From: Pseudomonadota bacterium
GTDB taxonomy: Bacteria; Pseudomonadota; Gammaproteobacteria; UBA1113
Direction: 5' to 3'
Assembly (NCBI GenBank): GCA_021782495.1
Contig: JAJXUV010000003.1
Span: 124,001 to 188,000 of the forward strand
DNA length: 64,000 nucleotides
Shown: positions 36,983 to 44,622 of the stretch, one piece after another
How positions within the stretch are numbered: the first letter of the stretch is position 1
How the letters are laid out: each line of letters begins with the position of its first letter
The notes under the pieces: model-generated
The model's database searches: none
What the model was told of the DNA's origin: nothing
Seen by the model: only the letters and a program-made list of their open reading frames with translations
Position numbers and translations under genes: made by a program

Positions 36983-38905
36983 TCATATAGAGTGCGTATA
37001 GGAAGATTGTAAAGAGAAAACGTTCATCTGTTCGCGCTGTTTTTCTTCATTTTCTTCAAAGTATCTACTCAATAGATGTTTAATTAATTCCGTATACTCT
37101 GGATTGAGCTCAGAAGCTTTTTTAAAAGCTAAAACAGCAGACTCTACAGCATTCTTTTTAAGACAAGTGCTTCCCCGTCGCAAAAAAGTAGCGGGTATTC
37201 TTGGGTCCTTTTCTATTGCACTGTCAAAAGCACTCAGAGCTTTATCATATTCCTTATTTGCATGATAGTATACTCCCAGTTGATGATAATAACTTCGACT
37301 GGTGGGCGTTAAATTTTCAGCGTATTTTAAATAATGATGCGCCATCACTAATTCACCACGCATGATGTAATGATTAGACAATTTAAGCCATTGAACAGAT
37401 TTGAAATTTTTTTCTTCATCATTATTTGCTGGAAATTGCTTAATATACTTTTCCGCATCAAACTGCAATATATCTTCAAATAATAATGGCAATAATACAT
37501 TGAGTTGTCTAAAAACTTCTTTTTCATCTGCTTTCTGCGGAAGCGCTGATAACAAATGTGTTTCAGAAAAAGAAGAAACACAACTTTCTCTCAGAGAACC
37601 GCCCTGAACCATTGGGTTCGGCGGTAATTTCCAATAGGCTCCCATAGGTATAAACCTAAAATTCCCTTCTTCACAAACCAAAATAAACGCAACACGCATG
37701 GTTCCATCGTATAAATTTCCTTCTTTCTTCACAGGCTTCGAAGGGACATACGCTTCAATCATAAATTCAGATTCATCACTGCTTCTCCAAGAATTGATGT
37801 GCAACAATTCTTTTTGTAGAAGGCGAAATGGAAGCCCTGTCTCTTTTAATACGTAATTAGCGAAATCTCCTGATGCATTGGAGAAGTGTTCTTTCGGACA
37901 AAGCAATATCTTTAAATATTGATCGAGCCCTTTTTTATCAACAATAATAACCCCTTCTCCACGTTCTTTGTCTGGAACTTTTAAAACAAATTGATTGAAA
38001 TTTGGCAGCTGAGTGACAATCTGTGCATATAACTCCGAATGGTATTGGCGCGGCATAATAAGTGTTATCGGCCTTGAATCCATCAAGCCTGCATTCATAA
38101 AACAGCGATGCATTAAAATTTTATTTGAAAAAATAAAATTTGCCCTAATATCCCCTAATTTTAAGACAGTCACTGGTGTAGGGATTAGATCATTTCCACC
38201 GTAAATAGCGCAATGATTTCTAATTTTTTCGGGTGAAAGTTCTTTTTTTGGTAAAATAACTTTAGACTCCTGAATAAACTGCGTAAGCTTAGTGTCTATA
38301 ATTTCACTTGAAAAACGAATGCCGGGCTGAGCATTTAAAAAAATGGGATGAAATGTACTATCCTCCTCCATAGGAATAGGTTCGATGAATTCACACAGCG
38401 TAGATGCCAATAAATCAGAAATAGTTTTACCGTCAGGACTTAATATATCAAAGCCAGAAAATCCTGAAGCCATTCCATCTCCAAATTCTAAAATCTTTAC
38501 CGAATTATCATTTGTGAATTTCAAATCAACATTCGCAAAAATAATTTTTGCACCTATATTCTGTTGGCATTTTATATAACCCATTTGGAGCTCTTGCGAT
38601 GGATTATTAAGTTTAGCAAAATGTGGCCATGCCCGAGAATATTTTTTTTGAGCTAATAAGGTAGCCACCAAATACTGCCTGGCTTTATGATAGTCTTCAT
38701 TTAATGTCAACACTTTTTCAAAAGCTAGAATGGCTTCTTCGTTGTTACTAAGTTTTTTCAGCGTAATCCCTTTATTGAGCCAAGCTGCAGCCAAAGTAGG
38801 ATCACATATAATAGCCAATTCATATTGTTCTAAGGCTTTTTGATAATCTTGTTTGGCAAATAGGCGATTACCTTCTTCTTTATGTTCTATTGCATTACTT
38901 AACAT
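36983..38905 (-). CDS. TPR - ATP-grasp-like - TPR protein (about 640 aa)
   Basis: Numbers here count from the upstream ATG at 38911. Residues about 5-105 form N-terminal TPRs (KALEQYELAIICDPTLAAAW). The middle part, about 230-430, resembles an ATP-grasp fold: Lys311 in QFVLKVPDKERGEG with a glycine-rich loop at 317-321, Glu386 in FMIEAYVP, then DGTMRVAFIL (402-411) and a carboxylate/Asn-rich end. Residues about 500-625 are TPRs again (EYDKALSAFDSAIEKDPRI). Such proteins usually ligate a carboxylate to an amine, or modify peptides, using ATP; the substrate is unknown. ATG 38905 is preferred because AAGGAG lies 9 bases upstream, against 3 for the upstream ATG. It stands alone between non-coding stretches. 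Confidence 0.65.
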   Translation of the reverse strand: MLSNAIEHKEEGNRLFAKQDYQKALEQYELAIICDPTLAAAWLNKGITLKKLSNNEEAILAFEKVLTLNEDYHKARQYLVATLLAQKKYSRAWPHFAKLNNPSQELQMGYIKCQQNIGAKIIFANVDLKFTNDNSVKILEFGDGMASGFSGFDILSPDGKTISDLLASTLCEFIEPIPMEEDSTFHPIFLNAQPGIRFSSEIIDTKLTQFIQESKVILPKKELSPEKIRNHCAIYGGNDLIPTPVTVLKLGDIRANFIFSNKILMHRCFMNAGLMDSRPITLIMPRQYHSELYAQIVTQLPNFNQFVLKVPDKERGEGVIIVDKKGLDQYLKILLCPKEHFSNASGDFANYVLKETGLPFRLLQKELLHINSWRSSDESEFMIEAYVPSKPVKKEGNLYDGTMRVAFILVCEEGNFRFIPMGAYWKLPPNPMVQGGSLRESCVSSFSETHLLSALPQKADEKEVFRQLNVLLPLLFEDILQFDAEKYIKQFPANNDEEKNFKSVQWLKLSNHYIMRGELVMAHHYLKYAENLTPTSRSYYHQLGVYYHANKEYDKALSAFDSAIEKDPRIPATFLRRGSTCLKKNAVESAVLAFKKASELNPEYTELIKHLLSRYFEENEEKQREQMNVFSLQSSYTHSI

Positions 38906-38911
38906 CAGCAT

Positions 38912-39227
38912 ACTCTCCTTAGTGGCTCATGGGTTATGAATGATCGCTCACTAGAATATGGCATACTAGCCACATTTTTAATGCGCCAGATCACTATACA
39001 TTGTTTACAATTTGCGATACTCTAAATAACTATAACTGAATTTTACAGAGAAAAACAACTTGTTAGGATTTTCATTCAATTTTGTAAGATGGGGGTTTCA
39101 ATAATGGCGGCTAACACAGAGTTTGCTAATTTGAAAGTTTGAATACACAATATACTCCTATTGACTAAGCTATCCAGAAAAATCCTGCATACGCTGACAA
39201 AAACTAGGCTTTTATGGCGCTCTCATT
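38912..39227. other. Intergenic region between the WD40 relic and the ATP-grasp-like gene
   Basis: No open frame, repeat or clear terminator. It presumably holds the promoter of the gene starting at 38905, but I could not recognise paired -35 and -10 boxes. Confidence 0.3.
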
Positions 39228-40102
39228 TTAACTGATGGTACAACAAGGACAATTTTTAGCTCTAGCATTAGGGTCATTTTGCTCGTTTTCGTCATGGCCA
39301 TTATCATTAATTAAGGGTTCACTACCGTTGAAATTGAATATGGGATTATCGGGTGCTAAGATATTGGATCTCAGCAATAGTTTAATCTTCCCTCTAGATG
39401 TTGCAACCGCTAATCGTTTATCTTCCAGTAGCACCATTCCATTCACAGAACCATTGACCTTTATTGTGTTTATAAGACGCGGCCTTTCTGCATCTAAATC
39501 ACTCCATATTTTTATTTTTCCTAAAAGATCTCCACTTGCCAAGCTATCATCTTCTTTAAGCTGTGTTAATGCGCGTATATCCGAACCGAATTTATTAAAA
39601 GTCTTTTCCGGTTCAGAAGAAAAATAATTTGAGCGTATATTAAAAAAATGTATTTTCCCATCAAAACAGCCACAGGCAATTTTTTTTGTGGCTCGGGTAA
39701 CTCGAGCGGTATTATTGTTTGTGCGGCCGATCGCCCCTTAAAAGTCTTTTCAGGCGCTTCATAAAGAAACAATGTTTTCATACCCTATACTTTACCCGCA
39801 TCATTTATGTCCCATATCTTCACTTGACCATCAAAATCACCGCTTATTAATTTATTTTCAATGTACGATAAAGAAATAATAGCTGAATCTTTGACAAATA
39901 AAATTCCTAAAGAATTATGTATCTTCGCTACTCGGTTTCTTGGATGGCTAATATCCCAAACGGTTATAAGTCCCTTATGCCCACCTACCACTAAATTTTT
40001 ATTTGGAAGCTGTATCATAGAACGTACCCAGGATTTAACATGGATGGACTGTCGCGCTCTCAGAATATCTTGTAAATTTGGGTTTCCATTCAATGACAGC
40101 AA
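39228..40102 (-). pseudogene. Decayed WD40-repeat gene ending in a CaaX-like motif
   Basis: Three pieces in two frames read as one WD40 protein. The first piece (40102-39785) has VVGGHKGLITVWDI and ISGDFDGQVKIWDI and stops at an in-frame amber TAG (39785-39787). The same frame then continues (MKTLFLYEAPEKTFKG). At a run of eight A (plus-strand T, 39680-39687) the sense shifts frame into IACGCFDGKIHFFNI, followed by ASGDLLGKIKIWSD. The last 7 residues are CPCCTIS: a CaaX-like CTIS with two extra cysteines before it, like prenylated and palmitoylated Ras tails. No ATG precedes the first piece, so the 5' end may be lost too. It was probably a eukaryote-like effector gene. Confidence 0.7.
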
Positions 40103-40474
40103 GCTTTTACGATATACTTTTCACCCGTAAAAATTACAGTACAAAAGATAAGTTGTATGAATATTTTCCCAACTAAAAAATGGACATTAATAGAGACTTG
40201 TACGGTGGTTCTTTTTTAGCAATAATAATAGTTTTTGCGCTTTTTAGCGAACAGGCATTTTAAGTGCTGGTGCATTGGGCTCACAAAGGGTTAAGCCATA
40301 TTTTTAAGCCATTTGATTTTCCCTCTACACCAGCCAGGCATAGTATCCAAAATCATTTTGTGTGTTGACAAGTAACTTTCAGTTGTTTTATTCAAAAGCT
40401 GCATCATTCTATCTTTTTTTGTAACTTATCCACAAAATCTGGGGATAACCCAATGGCGACAAATTTAGGCGTCC

Positions 40475-40615
40475 TTAGTCCTTTTTACTTTTTTTATTCC
40501 ATTTACCAGTCACGCGCCCTTCCGCTATCGCCTTGAGCTTGTCTTGTTCATTTTGACTTAATTCAGGCCAGACTCTCTCAAAAAAAACACCTGTCTGGAA
40601 TTGAGCTAAAGCGTG
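40475..40615 (-). pseudogene. 3' remnant of an unidentified gene
   Basis: A 46-codon open stretch without a start codon reads HALAQFQTGVFFERVWPELS, then QNEQDKLKAIAEGRVTGKW, and ends in a lysine-rich tail and TAA. Its composition is protein-like, with well-spaced hydrophobic residues, so it looks like the C-terminus of a lost gene. It lies among conjugative-element debris. The identity is unknown. The rest of 40141-40649 shows no other gene. Confidence 0.35.
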
Positions 40616-40649
40616 TCATTAATTGTACGCGTATTGTTTGTCACGCACT

Positions 40650-41135
40650 TTAGGTTTGCTTAGATAGCCAAGTCATTAACATCATCCATTCTTCTATTTC
40701 CAAAAAATCTCTAAATTGTTTTATTTTGTCTAGTAACTCCTTTTTCTGCTCTTTGATGTCTATCCAATCGTTAATGGTGATGTGGTCCAGATGCTCCTTA
40801 TTTTTAAGCGCGCTATACAACATATCCAATATGGCTCTATTGTGGTTGGCGGCATACACTTTTTCATTTTGCACTAAGGCAATCCCTTTGGTACGTAAAA
40901 TATCGCTACACTCATAAATCCCAAAATGCCCAAAAATAAGGTTGGTATTTAAAGGCTCTTTATCACCCGCCACAAAAAATTGGGGTTGAAGTCCTTGTCT
41001 TCCAAAAAAACTTTCTTCAAAATGTGAATTACCTCTCGTCCCCTCAGGGGCAGGAAGATTAAGGGCTGTCATAGCGGTTAAATACCGATTGGGCGTTGTT
41101 TGGGGAAGGTCGATGTTTTTAGACACTGCAATCAT
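40650..41135 (-). CDS. Hypothetical protein (161 aa), mobile-element associated
   Basis: An intact 161-residue frame without a recognised motif. It contains an N-terminal NLPAPEGTRGNSHFEESFFG stretch, a middle part (FGHFGIYECSDILRTKGIAL) and a helical C-terminus ending EEWMMLMTWLSKQT. No signal peptide or membrane segment is visible. The ATG at 41135 has no strong ribosome-binding sequence. It lies on the same strand as the relaxase relic and between it and another gene fragment, so it is probably cargo or an accessory gene of the decayed conjugative element. An antitoxin-like role is possible but unsupported. Confidence 0.45.
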   Translation of the reverse strand: MIAVSKNIDLPQTTPNRYLTAMTALNLPAPEGTRGNSHFEESFFGRQGLQPQFFVAGDKEPLNTNLIFGHFGIYECSDILRTKGIALVQNEKVYAANHNRAILDMLYSALKNKEHLDHITINDWIDIKEQKKELLDKIKQFRDFLEIEEWMMLMTWLSKQT

Positions 41136-41215
41136 TATGTGATTTTCCTTGTTTTGACTATATTTTCACGGCTTTCTTTCATCTTGATTCTGCTCATTAA
41201 ACCACAACTACAGGC

Positions 41216-41702
41216 TTATCTCCAAATCTTCGTCTTTATCCAGACTTCGCACCAAATTTTTCGAAAATTTGGCTTCTTTTTGATCGGCGCTCGTGTCATT
41301 TGGAGGATTGTAGATTTACCAGTACCCGCAAAACCCACCACACTGACTAAAATGGCTAAAAGTTCCTGGGTAGTAAATCTATCCAAACCCGCTGTATCTT
41401 TATGCAATGGTCGAGCTCTTTGGAAGTCATTATTTTGGCATACGCCGCATTGAATTGCTTCGTATCTGCTGTTAACCGTTCACAAACCGCGCCACATCGT
41501 GGTGCTTGAAGGTGGATTGCTGACGAGTTAACGCTGTTAACGCAATATTGGGGTCTTTGAGAAGCCACTCCCCATTGCGTCGTACCAAATCCACATATTC
41601 AAAAAATTTTTCTCTGGTTCTCTTATCGACCATACCCGAGCGGTAATGTTTCGGCTCTAGATTAATGCCCTGAGCCTCCAGGGTACGAATGGTGCAAAGC
41701 AT
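41216..41702 (-). pseudogene. Conjugative relaxase/helicase (TraA/MobA type) remnant
   Basis: Three frames combine into a piece of a Ti-type TraA relaxase, from the end of the relaxase part into the helicase part. The order is RTLEAQGINLEPKHY, ALTRQQSTFKHHDVARF, then after a frameshift near 41475 LTADTKQFNAAYAKIM, then after another near 41405 LDRFTTQELLAILVSVVGFA with the P-loop GFAGTGKST. The N-terminal His-triad relaxase core and most of the helicase are missing, and the frame ends soon after the P-loop. It lies divergent from a TraD-like gene 45 bases away, the arrangement found around oriT in such elements. The gene is dead. Confidence 0.75.
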
Positions 41703-41747
41703 TTATTGATGAAAGACTGACTGAAAACGAAACCATCGAGGAAATGA

Positions 41748-42002
41748 ATGAATACACCTTCCACGCGCCTTGAATCTTTGAAAAAGAAACATAGCCAACT
41801 CACCGCACAAATCCAGTTATTAGAAGCTGCCAAAAAAAACCGGGAACGAAAAAAAGGCACTCGAAGAAAAATTTTAATCGGCGCTTACATTTTGGATAAG
41901 GCCACTACAAATAGAACCTTTAACCAGATTGTCACGGAGCTGGACACTTACTTAACCAGAAGTGCTGATAGAGCTTTATTCGACTTGCCAGAAACAGGGT
42001 AA
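41748..42002 (+). CDS. traD: TraD-like conjugative transfer accessory protein
   Basis: An 84-residue coiled-coil protein of the small TraD/MobC-like family accompanying TraA relaxases. The N-terminal half is a heptad helix (LESLKKKHSQLTAQIQLLEA). Then come the family signatures RKKGTRRKILIGAYILDKA and the C-terminal LTRSADRALFDLP. The length is normal and the frame is intact, unlike the relaxase next to it. Such proteins help assemble the relaxosome at oriT. Without a relaxase it has no obvious job here, so it is probably a recent leftover. The symbol refers to the Ti-plasmid family, not F-plasmid TraD. Confidence 0.75.
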   Translation: MNTPSTRLESLKKKHSQLTAQIQLLEAAKKNRERKKGTRRKILIGAYILDKATTNRTFNQIVTELDTYLTRSADRALFDLPETG

Positions 42003-42254
42003 AGAGTATATTGCCTTTGGGCGCCACAATTTCCTCCAGTGCATAAATGACTTGGAACAGAGCCCAAACCTTAGGATATTTATGGGCACAATTTGTAAAA
42101 AAGCTATCGGAATTCTCCGAATTCTCTCACAATCGCCTTCTTTGGCATTGCATTAGAAATATTTTCATGAAAATCAAATGCTTAAATAACGCATACGCTA
42201 AATTATCAGTAACATCAATTTGACAAATGGTTCCTTATACGGTGTCATTACCGA
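42003..42254 (+). other. Region between traD and the hicA relic
   Basis: A 58-codon plus-strand frame (42047-42223, start MTWNRAQTLGYLWAQF) is open but has no ribosome-binding sequence and an unusual composition. It is probably chance or debris. Nothing else was seen. Confidence 0.25.
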
Positions 42255-42389
42255 ATGACAAAGCATGAAAAATTATTGGATAAAATACGCCATAACCCGC
42301 GGGACTGATGAATTGAAGACATTAAAACGGTGGCAAATCGTTATGATGTTGCATTTCATCAGCCGGGAACAAGTCACGTCACTTTTTGA
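42255..42389 (+). pseudogene. hicA-like toxin relic
   Basis: One frame reads MTKHEKLLDKIRHNPRD, then two consecutive stop codons TGATGA, then in the same frame IEDIKTVANRYDVAF and HQPGTSHVTF, then TGA. The first part is the usual start of HicA mRNA-interferase toxins. HQPGTSHVTF matches the region that carries their catalytic histidine. The C-terminal beta strand and a partner hicB are absent. It is a dead toxin gene next to conjugative debris. Confidence 0.6.
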
Positions 42390-42486
42390 TTTTCAATTTG
42401 AGGGATCGCATGCATTAATGTCTAAGAGTTGCAATTCTATGCCACGTATCTTGATATGACCCGAAAAAAAGTGTTTCGGCTTCTCA

Positions 42487-43917
42487 TCACGTGAATTGTG
42501 GCACTATGGAACTTAGCTTATCATTTATATTAGTGGGTATTTTGCATCCTCTCCAAGAAAAAAAACCAATGGTCGCAACAAGGCCAGCACCTACTAAAAT
42601 TTTACCTTTATTATTCGTAATTTTTTCATACAAATAACCAATTACCGCGTTATTTTCTCCTTCCAAATTCTCTAAGGGTAATAATTTATTTTTTTCAACC
42701 TCATGAGCATGTATAGACATTTTATATAAATCTCTAGGAGTTGAAACACTCTTATAAATAAGATAGTTAAATAACATGGCTCCTAGATAGCTTCCTATAT
42801 ATGCTGCTAAGGAAGCACACAGAGTATTAATGATTCCAAATTTTAATTCTATTTTAATTAATTGGCTATTATGTTGATTAACCATAAAGAATTTTTCTGT
42901 TAGTTCTGTTAAATTAGCGACTAAGAATGTAGTAATAAAGCCAGCTAATGGTCCAGGAAGAGATGCAAAAAATCCAGCAAAAAAACCAGGATCAAAAATA
43001 TCTTCATTCTCTATCTTAACAAGAAGTCCGGCCATATATGCACCCAACAAAGTAGCTATTGGTGGAAATAAGAAAAATGAGAAGACACTATTATCAATAT
43101 ATTTCAATATTTCTTTACTTAGAAATTTATACCCTCCATCTCGCGCATGTTCTTCTAAAATAAAAAAATATATCCACGAGATCCCCCCTAAAAAAAGAGC
43201 ACCTACTGAGTTCATGATTCCTCTTGTATCCCTTTTAAATTTGAGAGAATTCCGTTTTAGAATGCCGATTCTTGATGCTATACTAGCAAATGCCGCTAAC
43301 GATATAAAAGTTGGGCCTGTAATAGTATGATATCCAGGAGCACCTCCCCACATATGATCATCCCATTCAATCCCCAATTTAATCATGTAGAACATATAGG
43401 CGAAATAAGATATAATCGGTAAAGATGAGATTCCACCTATAATCAATCCATAGACATAATAATCGCTAATATATTTCTGAAATCCTCCATGATTTAATAA
43501 CATTAAAGAAAGCCCCACACAGTTTCTTCTTTCTTCACTAGCTAAAGGACTACTGCCAAATGTCGACCACATAAAATTACCCTGCTTAAAACGCATGTAA
43601 CTTTCGATAATAGAATTAACATCCAACGTCGTTAATACAATGGTTTCTGCTAATCTATCTCCATAAGTAAGATCGTCCTGATCTTTTGTATGAAAATGAG
43701 CAGTATCTGCGTTACAAAGATAAGCATCTTGACGATGTTGATTATGTTGTTTACAAGTTCCTGGCCAAAAGCTTATGTATTCATGAACCTCTGGAATTTC
43801 TTCATTTGGAACAATTTTAAGTGCAATATGCCCATACGATATGCCTGAACTAATTCCATCGCCTACTGTCCCAACACCCTTTGCACCAGCCCAATAATAA
43901 ACAATGACATGCCCCAT
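42487..43917 (-). CDS. Papain-like domain fused to a polytopic membrane region (476 aa)
   Basis: The N-terminal 150 residues form a putative papain-like (NlpC/P60-type) fold. His30 lies in SYGHIALKI, followed by EYISFWPG (47-53), DDLTYGD (81-87), LTTLDVNSI (96-104) and Cys133 in RRNCVGLSLML. The same His/FWPG/DDL/LD/NC pattern recurs in the gene at 44623, with His at the same position. The C-terminal 330 residues have several hydrophobic segments (for example LIIGGISSLPIISYFAYMFY and FPPIATLLGAYMAGLLV). Catalysis is inferred from the residues only. ATG 43917 is preferred, with AAGGAG 8 bases upstream. It is the last gene of a three-gene run with 29-31 base gaps. Confidence 0.65.
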   Translation of the reverse strand: MGHVIVYYWAGAKGVGTVGDGISSGISYGHIALKIVPNEEIPEVHEYISFWPGTCKQHNQHRQDAYLCNADTAHFHTKDQDDLTYGDRLAETIVLTTLDVNSIIESYMRFKQGNFMWSTFGSSPLASEERRNCVGLSLMLLNHGGFQKYISDYYVYGLIIGGISSLPIISYFAYMFYMIKLGIEWDDHMWGGAPGYHTITGPTFISLAAFASIASRIGILKRNSLKFKRDTRGIMNSVGALFLGGISWIYFFILEEHARDGGYKFLSKEILKYIDNSVFSFFLFPPIATLLGAYMAGLLVKIENEDIFDPGFFAGFFASLPGPLAGFITTFLVANLTELTEKFFMVNQHNSQLIKIELKFGIINTLCASLAAYIGSYLGAMLFNYLIYKSVSTPRDLYKMSIHAHEVEKNKLLPLENLEGENNAVIGYLYEKITNNKGKILVGAGLVATIGFFSWRGCKIPTNINDKLSSIVPQFT

Positions 43918-43948
43918 AAACATGACTCCTTTTAAAAAATTAAAACGT

Positions 43949-44593
43949 CTATATTATGGTACATGACCTAACATGAATTTCTGTACTTGCCGCTTTTGAA
44001 TCAATCCATACTTTCCCATTACCTACCCCCGCAATTGCCAATTTTTCTTCGGCCCACGTGATACAATTGTGACCACTGTTCCCGCCCCATAAGCTCCATC
44101 TATTAGCGCCTGCCTTTTGATATTTGAATGGCCAATTAGTTTCACGTCCTTCTTGAAATGCCGCATTTATTTCATTGTCTAAAATAGCAGCGTCATTTTC
44201 TATTGCGCTAATCATTTTTTTCGCAGCCTCTGGAGTAGCATACCAACTATTAGAGGAATATTGTTCTAAATGGTAATCTCTATGTGCTCCTTCAAACTTT
44301 GCATCAACATCGTTAATGCTTGCACCTTGTTTAGGATTACACCTAATTTTAGTAATATACCCCATAATGTTGCCTAATGAACCTTGTACGTAACTTTGTG
44401 CTTCAGGGAAAGCGTTTGCAGTAATATCATATTCCCCTACAAATAATTCTTCATTGTCCAAAACGCCCTCAACAAGAATAACAGCATGACCAAAAAGTTT
44501 GCCTGTCCCCTCTCCTGGACCTGTATTAACCAAAGAAATAACCCATTTATTCTTGTTAAATTCATAATTCGAATCTCTTCTACTAACTATCAT
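43949..44593 (-). CDS. Putative papain-like protein with C-terminal CaaX-like box (214 aa)
   Basis: A shorter member of the same run. His36 in KLFGHAVILVEG and Cys177 in GGNSGHNCITWAEEKL give the His-then-Cys order of permuted or NlpC-like hydrolases. HNCITWAEEKLAIAGVG resembles the NC...WA helix of LRAT/PPPDE-like peptidases. There is no membrane segment. The last four residues are CTII, a CaaX-like box that a eukaryotic host could prenylate (X=I is generally geranylgeranylated). Such a tail makes sense only if the protein enters a eukaryotic cell. Strong AGGAGG ribosome-binding sequence before ATG 44593. Function and secretion are not proven. Confidence 0.6.
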   Translation of the reverse strand: MIVSRRDSNYEFNKNKWVISLVNTGPGEGTGKLFGHAVILVEGVLDNEELFVGEYDITANAFPEAQSYVQGSLGNIMGYITKIRCNPKQGASINDVDAKFEGAHRDYHLEQYSSNSWYATPEAAKKMISAIENDAAILDNEINAAFQEGRETNWPFKYQKAGANRWSLWGGNSGHNCITWAEEKLAIAGVGNGKVWIDSKAASTEIHVRSCTII

Positions 44594-44622
44594 AACGCCT
44601 CCTAAAAATAAAAAAATAACAT

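Noticed and set aside
41703-41747. oriT between the relaxase relic and the TraD-like gene
   Set aside because: The position is right but I could not recognise a nic site or a significant inverted repeat. A plus-strand reading (KAFIDERLTENETIEEMNE) crosses it, suggesting a rearranged junction instead.
42047-42223. 58-codon plus-strand frame between traD and the hicA relic
   Set aside because: No ribosome-binding sequence, unusual composition and no recognisable motif; probably chance.
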